A stretch of DNA of 64,000 nucleotides. Source: Parafrigoribacterium_A soli (GTDB lineage Bacteria; Actinomycetota; Actinomycetes; Actinomycetales; Microbacteriaceae). The stretch lies in assembly GCF_040227235.1 (NCBI RefSeq), contig NZ_JBELNZ010000002.1, positions 682,001 through 746,000 of the forward strand, given 5' to 3'. A model generated the notes under the pieces. That model saw nothing but the letters and a program-made list of their open reading frames with translations. It had not been told where the DNA came from and made no database searches. The position numbers and the translations under genes are program-made. Shown here piece by piece: positions 1-8,845 of the stretch (position 1 is the stretch's first letter; the number at the start of each line of letters is the position of its first letter).

Positions 1-145
1 TTGCGTCCACGAGTTCTCCTTTACGAAGTTTGTTAGCGCCACTGATACGGAGCTCTGCGGCCAGAGCTTGAAGCTCGGGTACGCGAAGACTGGCGAGAGA
101 GGCACTCGAGTCCGGCCGATCGGCACGGACAGTGAGGTCAGTCAC
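1..145 (-). CDS. rho: Transcription termination factor Rho, N-terminal fragment (runs off window)
   Basis: The first 48 codons of Rho are visible on the minus strand; the gene continues beyond base 1. Reading from GTG at 143-145 gives a short polar stretch and then SLRVPELQALAAELRI and KLRKGELVDA, the helix-extended-loop-helix N-terminal Rho domain that precedes the RNA-binding domain. Rho is the ATP-dependent hexameric helicase that ends transcription of untranslated RNA. An AAGGAA ribosome-binding site lies about 8 bases before the GTG. It follows thrB after a 153-bp gap on the same strand, the usual actinobacterial thrB-rho order. Because only the N-terminus is seen, the call rests on this domain and on context. 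Confidence 0.85.
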   Translation of the reverse strand, partial: MTDLTVRADRPDSSASLASLRVPELQALAAELRISGANKLRKGELVDA

Positions 146-298
146 TAAGAGGGTTCCTTTCCCCTGGCTAGCGGGCATCCAAGAATCGGACGCCCTCCAC
201 CGGAGAGCTATTCGAGAATCGCTACTCGCATCTGAGCGGGTTGCGCAGTAACGGGTGCGATGCAGCGAGTGCTAGTGATATGCAAACCGGGACTCGGA
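146..298 (-). other. Intergenic gap between thrB and rho
   Basis: This 153-bp non-coding gap holds the rho leader and ribosome-binding site. I see no convincing hairpin terminator behind thrB and no clear promoter hexamers. Rho is commonly autoregulated through its leader, so some control element could be here, but nothing specific is recognisable. Confidence 0.4.
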
Positions 299-1252
299 CT
301 AGGTCGAGATTTCTACCGGGTGCACGATCACTGTAGCACCTTTGAAGTCGACGGCGAGCAGCAGCGGTTGCCAGGGCGTGCCGTGCTGTCGAGCCACCAG
401 GTCTGCGGCAACGAGCCTTTGCGCGGGATCGCTGCAGAGCACGAGGATCGACGGCCCGGCGCCCGAGACGACGGCCGCGAGGCCTTCGGAGCGGAGCGCT
501 GTGATGAGCGAGTCGGTCTCGGGCATGGCGCTTGCCCGGTAGCTCTGATGCAGTCTGTCTTCGGTCGCGGCGAGCAAGAGCTCCGGGCTCTGGATGAGGG
601 CGGCGATGAGCAGGGCGGACCGGGAGACGTTGAAGATGGCGTCTTCGTGCGGCACCGACAGCGGACGGAGGCTGCGCGCGACCTCCGTCGACATGGTGCC
701 CTGCGGCACGGCGATGAGGGGTGAGACGCCGCGGTGCACGATGAGCTTCTTGTGCTGCGGGCCCGCATCCGTGGTCCAGGCGATCGTGAGCCCGCCGAAC
801 AGTGCGGGCGCCACGTTGTCGGGGTGCCCCTCCATCTCGGTCGCGAGCGCGAGCAGCTTGCCGGAGCCGATCTCCACGATGCCGCCGAGCAATCCCTTGG
901 CGGCCATGATGCCCGAGACGATGGCGGCGCCGGATGATCCGAGGCCGCGGCCGTGCGGAATCGAGTTGTGCGCGACCAGATCCAGCCCAGGCAGTTGCTG
1001 CCCGAGGGCGGCGAAGGTGTGCGCGATCGCCCGCACCACGAGGTTGCTCTCGTCGGTCGGCACCTCCCCCTCGCCTACGCCGATGACGCGAACGGAAACG
1101 CCGGGTTCGGCGCGCGCCGTCACAGTCAGCTCGTCGTAGAGCGACAGCGCGAGGCCGAGCGTGTCGAACCCCGGCCCGAGGTTTGCTGTGGTGGCTGGAA
1201 CCTTGACCGTTACCGTGCGCCCGATCAGCCCAGCAGCAGCGGGAGTGGTCAT
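299..1252 (-). CDS. thrB: Homoserine kinase
   Basis: ThrB phosphorylates homoserine to O-phosphohomoserine with ATP in the cytosol, the step before threonine synthase. The 317-residue product is a GHMP kinase: an N-terminal VPATTANLGPGFDTLG segment (about residues 18-33), the phosphate-binding glycine loop PHGRGLGSSGAA at 99-110, and a C-terminal VSGAGPS motif. The length is normal for the family. The ATG at 1250-1252 overlaps the thrC stop by 4 bases (ATGA), so translation is coupled to thrC. It is the last threonine gene of the lysA-hom-thrC-thrB cluster. No unusual residues were seen. Confidence 0.97.
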   Translation of the reverse strand: MTTPAAAGLIGRTVTVKVPATTANLGPGFDTLGLALSLYDELTVTARAEPGVSVRVIGVGEGEVPTDESNLVVRAIAHTFAALGQQLPGLDLVAHNSIPHGRGLGSSGAAIVSGIMAAKGLLGGIVEIGSGKLLALATEMEGHPDNVAPALFGGLTIAWTTDAGPQHKKLIVHRGVSPLIAVPQGTMSTEVARSLRPLSVPHEDAIFNVSRSALLIAALIQSPELLLAATEDRLHQSYRASAMPETDSLITALRSEGLAAVVSGAGPSILVLCSDPAQRLVAADLVARQHGTPWQPLLLAVDFKGATVIVHPVEIST

Positions 1253-2331
1253 GCACTCACTTTCGCGAGGCCGAGCACGCCGGCGATCTCAGCGGTGTCG
1301 ACCGGAACGACGGTGGGCTTGACATCCGCGCCATCGGCCGTGCGCAGCGCCCACTGGGGGTCTTTGAGGCCGTGACCGGTGACGGTCAGAACGACCGTGG
1401 CATCCTTCGGGATCTCGCCCGCTGCTGAGCGCTCCAGGAGACCGGCAACGCTGATGGCGGAGGCGGGCTCGACGAAGATGCCCACCTCGCCGGCCAGAAT
1501 GCGGTACGCCTCGAGGATGCGCTCATCCGAGATCGCGCCGAAGTAGCCGTTGCTGGCGTCGTGCGCCGCGGTCGCGAGCGCCCAGGATGCCGGGTTGCCG
1601 ATGCGGATGGCGCTGGCGATGGTCTCGGGGTGCTTCACGACGTGGCCGCGCACGATGGGAGCGCTGCCCTCGGCCTGGAAGCCAAACATCCGGGGAAGCT
1701 TGGTGGTGGCGCCGCGCTCGAGTTCCTCGGAGTAGCCGCGGAAGTATGCGGTGTAGTTGCCCGCGTTGCCGACGGGGACGATGTGGAAGTCTGGCGCATC
1801 CTCGAGCACCTCGACGACCTCGAAGGCGGCGGTCTTCTGCCCGTCGATGCGGTCGGGGTTGACGGAGTTGACGAGGTGAACCGGGTAGTTGTTCGCGAGT
1901 TCCCGAGCGATGTCGAGGCAGTCGTCGAAGTTGCCCTGCACCTGCAGGAGCTCCGCGTTGTGCGCGATGGCCTGGGCCAGCTTGCCCATCGCGATCTTGC
2001 CCTCCGGCACGAGCACGGCGGCCTTGATGCCGGCGTGGGTTGCGTAGGCGGCGGCTGACGCCGAGGTGTTGCCGGTGGAGGCGCAGATGACGGCCTTGGC
2101 TCCCTGCTCCACGGCCTTCGAGACGGCCATGGTCATCCCCCGGTCCTTGAAGGAGCCGGTGGGGTTCATGCCCTCGTACTTGACCCACACCTTGGCGCCG
2201 GTGCGCGCGGAGAGCGCCGGAGCGGGAATCAGCGGTGTTCCGCCCTCGCCCAGGGTGACGATGGGCGTGCTGTCTGAGACGTTCAGACGATCGGCGTACT
2301 CGCGCAGAACTCCGCGCCACTGCTTGGCCAT
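1249..2331 (-). CDS. thrC: Threonine synthase
   Basis: ThrC converts O-phosphohomoserine to threonine and phosphate with pyridoxal phosphate. The 360-residue protein has the fold-type II PLP motif NPTGSFKDRG with the Schiff-base lysine at K62, followed by a phosphate-binding STGNTSAS loop, and ends in a conserved LTVTGHGLKDPQWAL region. The short form (about 360 residues) is the actinobacterial/plant-like type. I chose the ATG at 2331 because it overlaps the hom stop by one base (TAATG) and gives the conserved MAKQWRGV start; the open frame continues upstream as hom antisense-frame noise. The gene sits between hom and thrB in one transcription unit. Confidence 0.97.
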   Translation of the reverse strand: MAKQWRGVLREYADRLNVSDSTPIVTLGEGGTPLIPAPALSARTGAKVWVKYEGMNPTGSFKDRGMTMAVSKAVEQGAKAVICASTGNTSASAAAYATHAGIKAAVLVPEGKIAMGKLAQAIAHNAELLQVQGNFDDCLDIARELANNYPVHLVNSVNPDRIDGQKTAAFEVVEVLEDAPDFHIVPVGNAGNYTAYFRGYSEELERGATTKLPRMFGFQAEGSAPIVRGHVVKHPETIASAIRIGNPASWALATAAHDASNGYFGAISDERILEAYRILAGEVGIFVEPASAISVAGLLERSAAGEIPKDATVVLTVTGHGLKDPQWALRTADGADVKPTVVPVDTAEIAGVLGLAKVSA

Positions 2332-3647
2332 TAGATACCTTCTACTCTTAATACTGAGGTGACAGAACTCACGACGTCGCTCGCTTCGAGGGCTGTGACC
2401 GTCGCGGAGAGATCGGATTCGGATGCCTTGTGGGTACCGATAACAAGGGTAGCGGTGGCTGAACCACCGTCTGCGCGCACCGACTGCTCCACCGCCTCGA
2501 CCGAGACCCCGTGGTCGCTGAACATGGTGGCGACCGCGGCGAGCACGCCCGGCTCGTCGATGACGCTGAGGGTGATCTGGTAGCGCGTCGTGATGCGCGA
2601 GATCGGCAGGATGGGCAGGTTCGCGTGGGTCGATTCCGCGACGCCCGGGCCGCCGATGACGTGCCTGCGGGCCGCCGAGACCAGGTCGCCGAGAACCGCG
2701 GATGCCGTTTCCTTGCCACCAGCACCGGCACCGTAGAACATGAGGTCGCCCGCGGCCTCGGCCTCGACGAAGACCGCGTTCTTCGCGCCATGCACCGCCG
2801 CGAGCGGGTGGTCGCGGGGCACGAGCGCGGGGTAGACCCTGGCCGAGACGCCCTCTTCGCCGGTTTCGGCATCCGTGAGCCGCTCGCTGATCGACAGCAG
2901 CTTGACGACGTAACCAGCCTTGCGCGCCTCGGCCACCTGCTCGAGCGTGACGGTCGTGATGCCCTCGCGGTGCACGCGGTCGAGCGGCACCGTGGTGTGG
3001 AAGGCGAGGCTCGCGAGGATCGCGGTCTTCTGCGCGGCGTCGAAGCCCTCGACGTCCGCAGAGGGGTCGGACTTCTCTGCGTAACCGAGCTCGGTGGCCA
3101 CGGCGAGGGCGTCTTCGAGGCTCTCCCCCGTGGTGTCCATGCGATCGAGGATGAAGTTGGTCGTGCCATTGACGATGCCGAGGATACGCCGGATGCGATC
3201 GCCCGCGAGGCTGTCGCGCAGTGGCCGGATGATCGGGATGGCTCCGGCGACGGCGGCCTCGTAGTACAGCTGGGCACCCACCTGCTCCGCGGCCTCGAAC
3301 AGCTCCGGACCGTGGGTGGCGAGGAGTGCCTTGTTGCCGGTGATGACATCCGCGCCGGAGTTGAGCGCCTGCAGGATGTAGCTGCGCGCGGGTTCGAGGC
3401 CGCCCATCAGCTCGATGACGATGTCTGCGCCGAGGATCAGCGACTCGGCGTCGGTAGTGATGAGTTCCTGCGGGATGTGCGCGGTGCGCGCGGCCTCCGG
3501 GTCCCGCACGGCGACGCCGACGAGCTCGAGCCCCGCTCCGGCGCGCTGGGCCAGCTCTTCGCCGTGCTGCAGGAGCAGCGAGGCGACCTGGGCGCCGACA
3601 GATCCGGCCCCGAGCAGGGCGACTCGCAGGTTGCGGTACTCGATCAT
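2331..3647 (-). CDS. hom: Homoserine dehydrogenase
   Basis: Hom reduces aspartate semialdehyde to homoserine with NAD(P)H, the branch point from lysine toward threonine and methionine. The 438-residue product has a Rossmann loop GAGSVG at residues 13-18, a central catalytic domain with NGTTNFILDRM and the GFDAAQKTAILA region, and a C-terminal ACT domain (about 350-438; SVIDEPGVLAAV) typical of threonine feedback control. Its ATG overlaps the lysA stop by 4 bases and its stop overlaps the thrC start. Its product homoserine is also the substrate of MetX encoded at 43632-44837. Confidence 0.97.
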   Translation of the reverse strand: MIEYRNLRVALLGAGSVGAQVASLLLQHGEELAQRAGAGLELVGVAVRDPEAARTAHIPQELITTDAESLILGADIVIELMGGLEPARSYILQALNSGADVITGNKALLATHGPELFEAAEQVGAQLYYEAAVAGAIPIIRPLRDSLAGDRIRRILGIVNGTTNFILDRMDTTGESLEDALAVATELGYAEKSDPSADVEGFDAAQKTAILASLAFHTTVPLDRVHREGITTVTLEQVAEARKAGYVVKLLSISERLTDAETGEEGVSARVYPALVPRDHPLAAVHGAKNAVFVEAEAAGDLMFYGAGAGGKETASAVLGDLVSAARRHVIGGPGVAESTHANLPILPISRITTRYQITLSVIDEPGVLAAVATMFSDHGVSVEAVEQSVRADGGSATATLVIGTHKASESDLSATVTALEASDVVSSVTSVLRVEGI

Positions 3648-5068
3648 CGTGTTTCCTCACCGGTTGTTGGGCCTGTCGGGATACCCGCGTCTCGTGAAAG
3701 CAGGTCGGCCTCGGTTTCGCCACGCACTATGACGCGTGCCGCTCCATTGAGCACGGCCACCACGGGCGGCCGGCCGAGATAGTTGTAGTTGCTCGCGAGC
3801 GACCAGCAGTATGCACCTGTCGCAGGCACCGCCACGAGGTCGTCGGGGCGCACGTCGCCGGGCAGGTAGTCCGCGTGCACGACGATGTCGCCGCTCTCGC
3901 AGTGCTTGCCGGCGATGCGTACGAGCGCGGGATCGGCATCCGACGCCCGGCTCGCGATGCGCACCGAGTATTCGGCGGCATAGAGCGCGGGGCGCACGTT
4001 GTCGCTCATGCCGCCGTCGATACTCACATACTTGCGGATGGCGCTGCCGCGCTCGAGCGAGACCTCGACGTCTTTGACTGTGCCCACCGTGTACAGCGTC
4101 GTGGTGGACGGCCCGATGATCGCGCGGCCGGGCTCGACGGCGACGACGGGTACGGGAATGTCGAGCCTCGCGCACTCCGCGGCCACGATGTCAGCGAGCC
4201 TGCGTGCGAGCTCGCCGAGCGAGAGCGCGACATCGACGCTCGTGTAGGCGATGCCGAAGCCACCGCCGAGGTTGAGCTCGGGCACCGGGCCGTCGGCGAG
4301 CAGCCGCGCGTGCAGCTCGAGGAGGCGCGAAGCCGCCTCGGCGAAGCCCTCCGAGTCGAAGATCTGGGAGCCGATGTGCGAGTGAAGGCCGAGGAATTCG
4401 AGGCTGGGGCGCGCGCGGATGGCGGCCACGGCATCCGCCGCGTCGGCGAGCGCGATGCCGAACTTCTGGTCTTCTCTGGCCGTCGCGAGGTACTCGTGGG
4501 TGTGGGCGTGCACGCCGCTGTTGACCCGCAGCCGCACCGACTGCACGACGCCGTGACGGGCGGCCGCCTCGGCGACGCGGTCGATCTCGACGATGCTGTC
4601 GATCACGATCACGCCGACTCCGGTGGCGACGGCACGGTCGATCTCGGCGATGGACTTGTTGTTGCCGTGGAAACCGAGCCTCGACGGGTCGATGCTTGCG
4701 GCGAGCGCCACAGCGAGTTCGCCGCCGCTGCAGACGTCGATGTTGAGCCCGGCCTCGGTCACCCAGCGAGCGATCTCGGCGCTGAGGAACGCCTTGCCCG
4801 CGTAGTAGACCTTGGCGGCGGAGCCGACGCGAGCGAACTCGCGGGAGAAGGCCTCGTGCGCCTCCTCGGCGCGGCCGCGCGCATCCGCTTCGTCGACGAC
4901 GTAGACGGGTGTGCCGAACTCGCCCGCAATGCGTGAAGCGGTGACGCCGCCGATCTCGATCTCACCGGATGCGGTGCGAGCGGAGCGGCGCGACCACACC
5001 GAAGCGGCCAGCGCGTTCGCGTCGGCGGGGTGGGCCAGCCACTCCGGGGCGAGCGGGTTGAGAGTCAA
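3644..5068 (-). CDS. lysA: Diaminopimelate decarboxylase
   Basis: LysA decarboxylates meso-diaminopimelate to L-lysine, the last step of lysine synthesis. The 474-residue protein is a fold-type III PLP enzyme: the Schiff-base lysine is K92 in VYYAGKAFL, followed by a TIM barrel with HSHIGSQ and GGGFGIAY phosphate-binding segments and the C-terminal GKHCESGDI motif whose Cys/Glu act in substrate binding. The start is TTG at 5066-5068, chosen because GAGG lies 7 bases before it and family similarity begins close behind; no ATG or GTG fits. It is coupled to hom by a 4-base overlap and lies 102 bp after the LmeA-like gene. Confidence 0.95.
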   Translation of the reverse strand: MTLNPLAPEWLAHPADANALAASVWSRRSARTASGEIEIGGVTASRIAGEFGTPVYVVDEADARGRAEEAHEAFSREFARVGSAAKVYYAGKAFLSAEIARWVTEAGLNIDVCSGGELAVALAASIDPSRLGFHGNNKSIAEIDRAVATGVGVIVIDSIVEIDRVAEAAARHGVVQSVRLRVNSGVHAHTHEYLATAREDQKFGIALADAADAVAAIRARPSLEFLGLHSHIGSQIFDSEGFAEAASRLLELHARLLADGPVPELNLGGGFGIAYTSVDVALSLGELARRLADIVAAECARLDIPVPVVAVEPGRAIIGPSTTTLYTVGTVKDVEVSLERGSAIRKYVSIDGGMSDNVRPALYAAEYSVRIASRASDADPALVRIAGKHCESGDIVVHADYLPGDVRPDDLVAVPATGAYCWSLASNYNYLGRPPVVAVLNGAARVIVRGETEADLLSRDAGIPTGPTTGEETR

Positions 5069-5135
5069 AGGGGAACCTCACGGGTGTCTGCGGGTGGAGC
5101 GATGCGAACCTGGCACGGTTCCTGAAGTCCCCTGA

Positions 5136-5141
5136 ATCTTA
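5136..5141 (-). promoter_or_regulatory. Possible internal -10 element for lysA
   Basis: The 102-bp gap ahead of lysA carries TAAGAT on the minus strand, a TANNNT-type -10, but no matching -35. The same leader can form a small hairpin (GAACC, 6-base loop, GGTTC). This could give lysA-hom-thrC-thrB a promoter separate from argS. The call is weak. Confidence 0.3.
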
Positions 5142-5170
5142 TTACGAGTGCCGAGACCGCTCGCCCGGCG

Positions 5171-6019
5171 TTACTTCGAAGGGCAGGTTCCGCGGCTCGC
5201 CAGCAGCTTGCTGTTCAGCACAGCGTTCTGCGCCGAGACGGTGAGCTGAATGCTCTTGCCGGTGATGAAGACACTCTCGAGGGTGAAGTTCTTGGGCAGC
5301 AGTGGCGCGACACACACGGCATGGTTTACGAACAGTGCGTCGGTGAGTGAGCCGAATGCGGAGGCCTTCAGCTGCTTGCCCGTGAAGGACTGCCCATTGA
5401 TCACGATCGAGGAGGGCGTGAGCACGAGCTGCCCCTTGCTCGCCGATGGGGTGAACTCGATGCCGACGGGCAGCGAATAGCCGAACAGTGTCACCTCGGT
5501 TCCCAGAGTGACCTTGCCGTCGGCGATCGCGATCTGCTTCGGTGCGAGGCCCGGCACGGTGGAGAACAGAGCCTTAAGCGCGGTCTGGTCGGTGACGAAG
5601 ACAAAGCGAGCGAGTGCGGTCGGCTTGCTCGTATCGAGCGGGATGCCGCTGGCCGTGAGTTGGGCGGAACCGGCGAGCTCGCCCAGCGAGAGCCTCGCGA
5701 TGCCTACGTCGACCTTGTCGAGGCTGCCCGAAAGGAGCTGCACGAGCACGGACGTTCCGCCGACGCTCACGTCGACAGGCGTGCTCGCAGGCACGGCGAG
5801 CGACGTGCGCACCTGCTTCGCAATCTGGTCGGCGACGATGCCCCGTGCCGCGTTGTCGGCCACGATCGCGGCCACCACGAGAAGGGAAATGATGCCGGCG
5901 GTGACCACGAAGCGCAGCGTGGTCCTGACCCTGCGTTTCGGCTTGAGCGTCTTCCCTGTGCGCGCGCTCGCCTGAGTTCGCACCGGCCTTCCGGGCGCTT
6001 GCTTCGGCGGGAGCGTCAT
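5171..6019 (-). CDS. LmeA-like (DUF2993) membrane-anchored protein
   Basis: This 282-residue protein has a basic N-terminus (KTLKPKRRVR), one transmembrane helix at about residues 36-54, and an extracytoplasmic domain with the DUF2993 pattern (DVSVGGTSVLVQLLSGSLD, then FVTDQTALKAL). Mycobacterial LmeA, a member of this family, is a periplasmic phospholipid-binding protein that helps maintain lipomannan/lipoarabinomannan maturation. By family it probably acts at the outer face of the membrane in lipid or lipoglycan handling. It starts 3 bases after the argS stop, so it is co-transcribed with argS. The specific role here is inferred. Confidence 0.8.
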   Translation of the reverse strand: MTLPPKQAPGRPVRTQASARTGKTLKPKRRVRTTLRFVVTAGIISLLVVAAIVADNAARGIVADQIAKQVRTSLAVPASTPVDVSVGGTSVLVQLLSGSLDKVDVGIARLSLGELAGSAQLTASGIPLDTSKPTALARFVFVTDQTALKALFSTVPGLAPKQIAIADGKVTLGTEVTLFGYSLPVGIEFTPSASKGQLVLTPSSIVINGQSFTGKQLKASAFGSLTDALFVNHAVCVAPLLPKNFTLESVFITGKSIQLTVSAQNAVLNSKLLASRGTCPSK

Positions 6020-6022
6020 TCG

Positions 6023-7687
6023 CTACATTCTGGCGGGGGCCGATACGCCGAGCAAGCCCAGCCCGTTGCGCAACACCTGACCGGTGGCATCATTCAGCCA
6101 CAGTCGGGTGCGGTGCAGGTCGCTGACTGTCTCGTCGCCCAGCGGGGTGACGCGGCAGTTGTCGTACCAGCGGTGATACGCGCCAGCGAGTTCCTCGAGA
6201 TAGCGGGCGATGCGATGCGGTTCGCGCAGTTCCGCGGCCTGGGCGAGCACCCGAGTGTATTCACCGAGGATGCCGAGAAGGTTGTTCTCCGTGTCGTGCG
6301 TCAGCAGCTCGGGGCTGAATGCGCTGCGATCCACGCCGGACGCCGCGGCGTTGTTCGCCACCGAGTTGGTGCGCGCATGCGCATACTGCACGTAGAAGAC
6401 GGGGTTGTCATTGGTGCGGCGCACGAGTAGATCGAGATCGATGTCCAATTGCGAATCGGCCGAGCTGCGCACGAGGGCGTAGCGGGCGGCATCCACCCCC
6501 ACCGCCTCGACGAGGTCTTCGAGCGTGACGACGGTACCGGCGCGCTTGCTCATGCGCACGGGCTCGCCGTCGCGCATGACGGTGACGAGCTGGCCGATCA
6601 TGATCTCGAGGTTGACGCCCGGCACGTCGCCGAAGGCGGCGGTCATGGCCATGAGCCGCTTGACGTAGCCGTGGTGGTCGGCACCGAGCATGATGATGTT
6701 GCGCTCGAAGCCGCGCTCGCGCTTGTTCAGGTAGTAGGCGAGATCCCCCGAGATGTAGGCCGCCTCGCCGTCGCTCTTGATGACGACGCGGTCTTTGTCA
6801 TCGCCGAACTCGGTGGTGCGCAGCCAGGTCGCGCCGTCCTGCTCGAAGACGTGGCCGAGCTCCCGCAGCCTCGCGACCGCGCGCTCGACGGAACCGCTCT
6901 CATGCAGCTCGTTCTCATGGAAGTAGACATCGAAGTCGACACCGAAGTCGTGCAGGCTCGCCTTGATGTCGCCGAACATGAAGTCGACACCGGATGCGCG
7001 GAAGACCTCCTGCGCGTCCTCCCGCGACAGCGCCGACAGGTCGCCGTCGTAGGCCGCGACCACCCTGTCTTTGATGTCGGAGATGTACTGGCCGGCGTAG
7101 CCGTCCTCGGGAGCCGGCTCACCTTTGAACGAAGCGAGGAGGCTGCGCGCGAAGCGGTCGATCTGCGCGCCGTGGTCGTTGAAGTAGTACTCGCGGGTGA
7201 CGAGTCCACCCTGTGCCTGGAACACGCGAGCGAGGCTGTCGCCCACCGCGGCCCAGCGCACGCCGCCGATGTGAATCGGTCCGGTGGGGTTTGCAGAGAC
7301 GAACTCGAGGTTTATCGTGACGCCGTCGTAGAGGTCGCCGCGACCGAAGGCCTCGCCCTGCTCGACGATCGTCTTCGCCAGGGCGCCCGCGGCAGCGGCA
7401 TCCAGCCTGATGTTGATGAAGCCGGGGCCCGCGACCTCGACGGAAGCGACGCCGTCGACCGCCTCGAGACCGGCGGCGAAGTCTGCCGCGAGTTCGCGCG
7501 GGTTGAGCCCGAGCGGCTTCGCGAGCTTCATGGCGATGTTTGCGGCCCAGTCGCCGTGATCGCGGTTCTTCGGGCGCTCGAGGCTCACGTCTGCGAGGGT
7601 GAGTGGGGTCGGCCGCACGGCGCCTCGACGCTCCAGCGCAGCGTTCACGATGGCGAGCAACTGGGCGGAGAGCTGGGCTGGAGTCAC
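6023..7687 (-). CDS. argS: Arginine-tRNA ligase
   Basis: ArgS charges tRNA-Arg with arginine. The 554-residue class I synthetase shows an N-terminal additional domain (about 1-110), the HIGH-type motif HIGG at 139-142 in NPTGPIHIGG, the KMSK-type motif RMSKRAG with M379-S380-K381, and a C-terminal DALR anticodon-binding helix bundle ending in RNGLGLLGVSAPARM, as expected for the family. The open frame extends upstream to 7873, but I place the start at GTG 7685-7687, where similarity begins and which sits 8 bases after a TAGAAT box (7696-7701), suggesting a leaderless mRNA. It heads the operon into the LmeA-like gene and is divergent from a lipoprotein gene. Confidence 0.96.
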   Translation of the reverse strand: MTPAQLSAQLLAIVNAALERRGAVRPTPLTLADVSLERPKNRDHGDWAANIAMKLAKPLGLNPRELAADFAAGLEAVDGVASVEVAGPGFINIRLDAAAAGALAKTIVEQGEAFGRGDLYDGVTINLEFVSANPTGPIHIGGVRWAAVGDSLARVFQAQGGLVTREYYFNDHGAQIDRFARSLLASFKGEPAPEDGYAGQYISDIKDRVVAAYDGDLSALSREDAQEVFRASGVDFMFGDIKASLHDFGVDFDVYFHENELHESGSVERAVARLRELGHVFEQDGATWLRTTEFGDDKDRVVIKSDGEAAYISGDLAYYLNKRERGFERNIIMLGADHHGYVKRLMAMTAAFGDVPGVNLEIMIGQLVTVMRDGEPVRMSKRAGTVVTLEDLVEAVGVDAARYALVRSSADSQLDIDLDLLVRRTNDNPVFYVQYAHARTNSVANNAAASGVDRSAFSPELLTHDTENNLLGILGEYTRVLAQAAELREPHRIARYLEELAGAYHRWYDNCRVTPLGDETVSDLHRTRLWLNDATGQVLRNGLGLLGVSAPARM

Positions 7688-7695
7688 GGGAAGCG

Positions 7696-7701
7696 ATTCT
7701 A
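7696..7701 (-). promoter_or_regulatory. -10 box TAGAAT, leaderless argS
   Basis: TAGAAT on the minus strand ends 8 bases before the argS GTG, the spacing that puts transcription start at or next to the start codon. There is no Shine-Dalgarno sequence between them. Confidence 0.6.
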
Positions 7702-7780
7702 TCGTGCGGCCCGCGCGCGCCCTCGCGGTCGCCCCCGTCGCCGTGGGTGAGAATTGACACCGGCACAGGAGGGGGATCCG

Positions 7781-8389
7781 ATGGCATCCACAACAGGCGG
7801 CATGACGGCCCGAATCACGGTAATCACGGCGATCGCGCTGCTCGCGCTCACCGGGTGCAAGGACACGGCGCATCCGACCGCGAGCACCGCCCCGAGTCGT
7901 TCCACCTCATCGAGTTCCGCGAGTGCGACGCCGGAGGCAACAGCGCATGCGACTGCTGCACCGAGTCAGGCTGCGGGAACACCGCTCGGCGTCGGCTGCG
8001 AGCAACTCGTCTCGCTGCAGCAGATGTACGACTTCAACCCCAACTTCAGCCTCGACGCCGACTACACGCCGAAGTCCGGCAGCAGCGCGAGCGCGGCGCT
8101 CAAGTACCGGGGCATTGCGTGCAACTGGGTGAATCAGACCAGCGGCGAGACGATCAGTTTCGCTGCTGCCCACCCCGCGGCATCCGACCTTGCGGCTCTG
8201 AAGCGTGCTGCGGCCTCGGGCACGGCGGTTTCGGGTCTCGGCGACGCGGCCTGGTTCAGCAAGAGCGGTGAAACGGGCGAGCTGCAGGTGTTCCGCGGCC
8301 CGTACTGGGTCACGGCAACCTCGGTCTTCTTCGGCACCGCGGATGACGCGAAGCAACTCGCCGAGGATGCCGTCGCCGCCGTGAAGTAG
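7781..8389 (+). CDS. Predicted lipoprotein of unknown function
   Basis: The 202-residue product has a type II signal peptide: a short N-region, hydrophobic TVITAIALLALTGC, and a lipobox with the lipidated cysteine at C26. A Ser/Thr/Ala-rich linker (about 30-65) precedes a globular domain with one further Cys pair (GVGCEQLV and GIACNWVN), an arrangement seen in DUF3558-like actinobacterial lipoproteins. The protein should sit on the outer face of the cytoplasmic membrane. ATG 7781 is chosen because AGGAGG is 6 bases upstream; a second in-frame ATG follows at 7802. It is divergent from argS and separated from the tRNA by about 270 bp. I cannot assign a function. Confidence 0.75.
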   Translation: MASTTGGMTARITVITAIALLALTGCKDTAHPTASTAPSRSTSSSSASATPEATAHATAAPSQAAGTPLGVGCEQLVSLQQMYDFNPNFSLDADYTPKSGSSASAALKYRGIACNWVNQTSGETISFAAAHPAASDLAALKRAAASGTAVSGLGDAAWFSKSGETGELQVFRGPYWVTATSVFFGTADDAKQLAEDAVAAVK

Positions 8390-8461
8390 CCCACTTCGTT
8401 CCCGTACGTCTCGCTCCCCTGTGCCAAGCGTTCAGCGGCGTGTCAACGGCCGTCTTGTTCG

Positions 8462-8548
8462 TAACTCAGGCAGATCTCACGTTGAGCGCTCGCCGAGCCC
8501 GAGAACTCCCCGTTTCGACCGCGGGTGGCGACGAAACTGCCTGAGTTA
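8462..8548. repeat. 12-bp perfect inverted repeat in non-coding DNA
   Basis: TAACTCAGGCAG at 8462-8473 is matched exactly by CTGCCTGAGTTA at 8537-8548, with 63 bp between. The enclosed DNA is GC-rich and carries no good ORF. The ends look like those of a small dispersed element, or the foot of a long-loop hairpin. The rest of the 8390-8662 gap before the tRNA shows nothing else recognisable. Confidence 0.6.
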
Positions 8549-8662
8549 TGGTTGACATCCGCTGTTCACATCGCCAGCAGAATCACACTGAGGCTTGTTG
8601 CGCCAACGATCAAGGCGCCGTCCAGACCGTCGCCGCTGGGGTAACCTTGGTCAGTACTCCTG

Positions 8663-8737
8663 GCCCCCATAGCTCAGGGGATAGAGCACTGCCCTCCGGA
8701 GGCAGGGGCCGCAGTTCGAATCTGCGTGGGGGCACCA
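8663..8737 (+). tRNA. tRNA-Arg (anticodon CCG), CCA encoded
   Basis: A complete cloverleaf is readable: acceptor GCCCCCA paired with TGGGGGC, D arm GCTC/GAGC, anticodon arm CTGCC/GGCAG with loop CTCCGGA (anticodon CCG at 8696-8698, reading CGG), a 4-base variable loop, T arm CGCAG/CTGCG with loop TTCGAAT, discriminator A and an encoded CCA at 8735-8737. All stems pair fully. It reads the arginine codon CGG, which is common in this GC-rich genome. Confidence 0.97.
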
Positions 8738-8845
8738 CCGCCTTTCGCCTCATGCAGGCCACGGCAGGTCTCGATTTTTGCTCGCGCCTCGACATCCGGT
8801 GGCCCGCGTTACAGGATGGGAGCATCCGTTCTCTTGGGAGGTGTC

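Noticed and set aside
222..1256. 344-codon frame overlapping thrB on the same strand
   Set aside because: Arg/Ala-rich frame-shifted shadow of thrB, without motifs.
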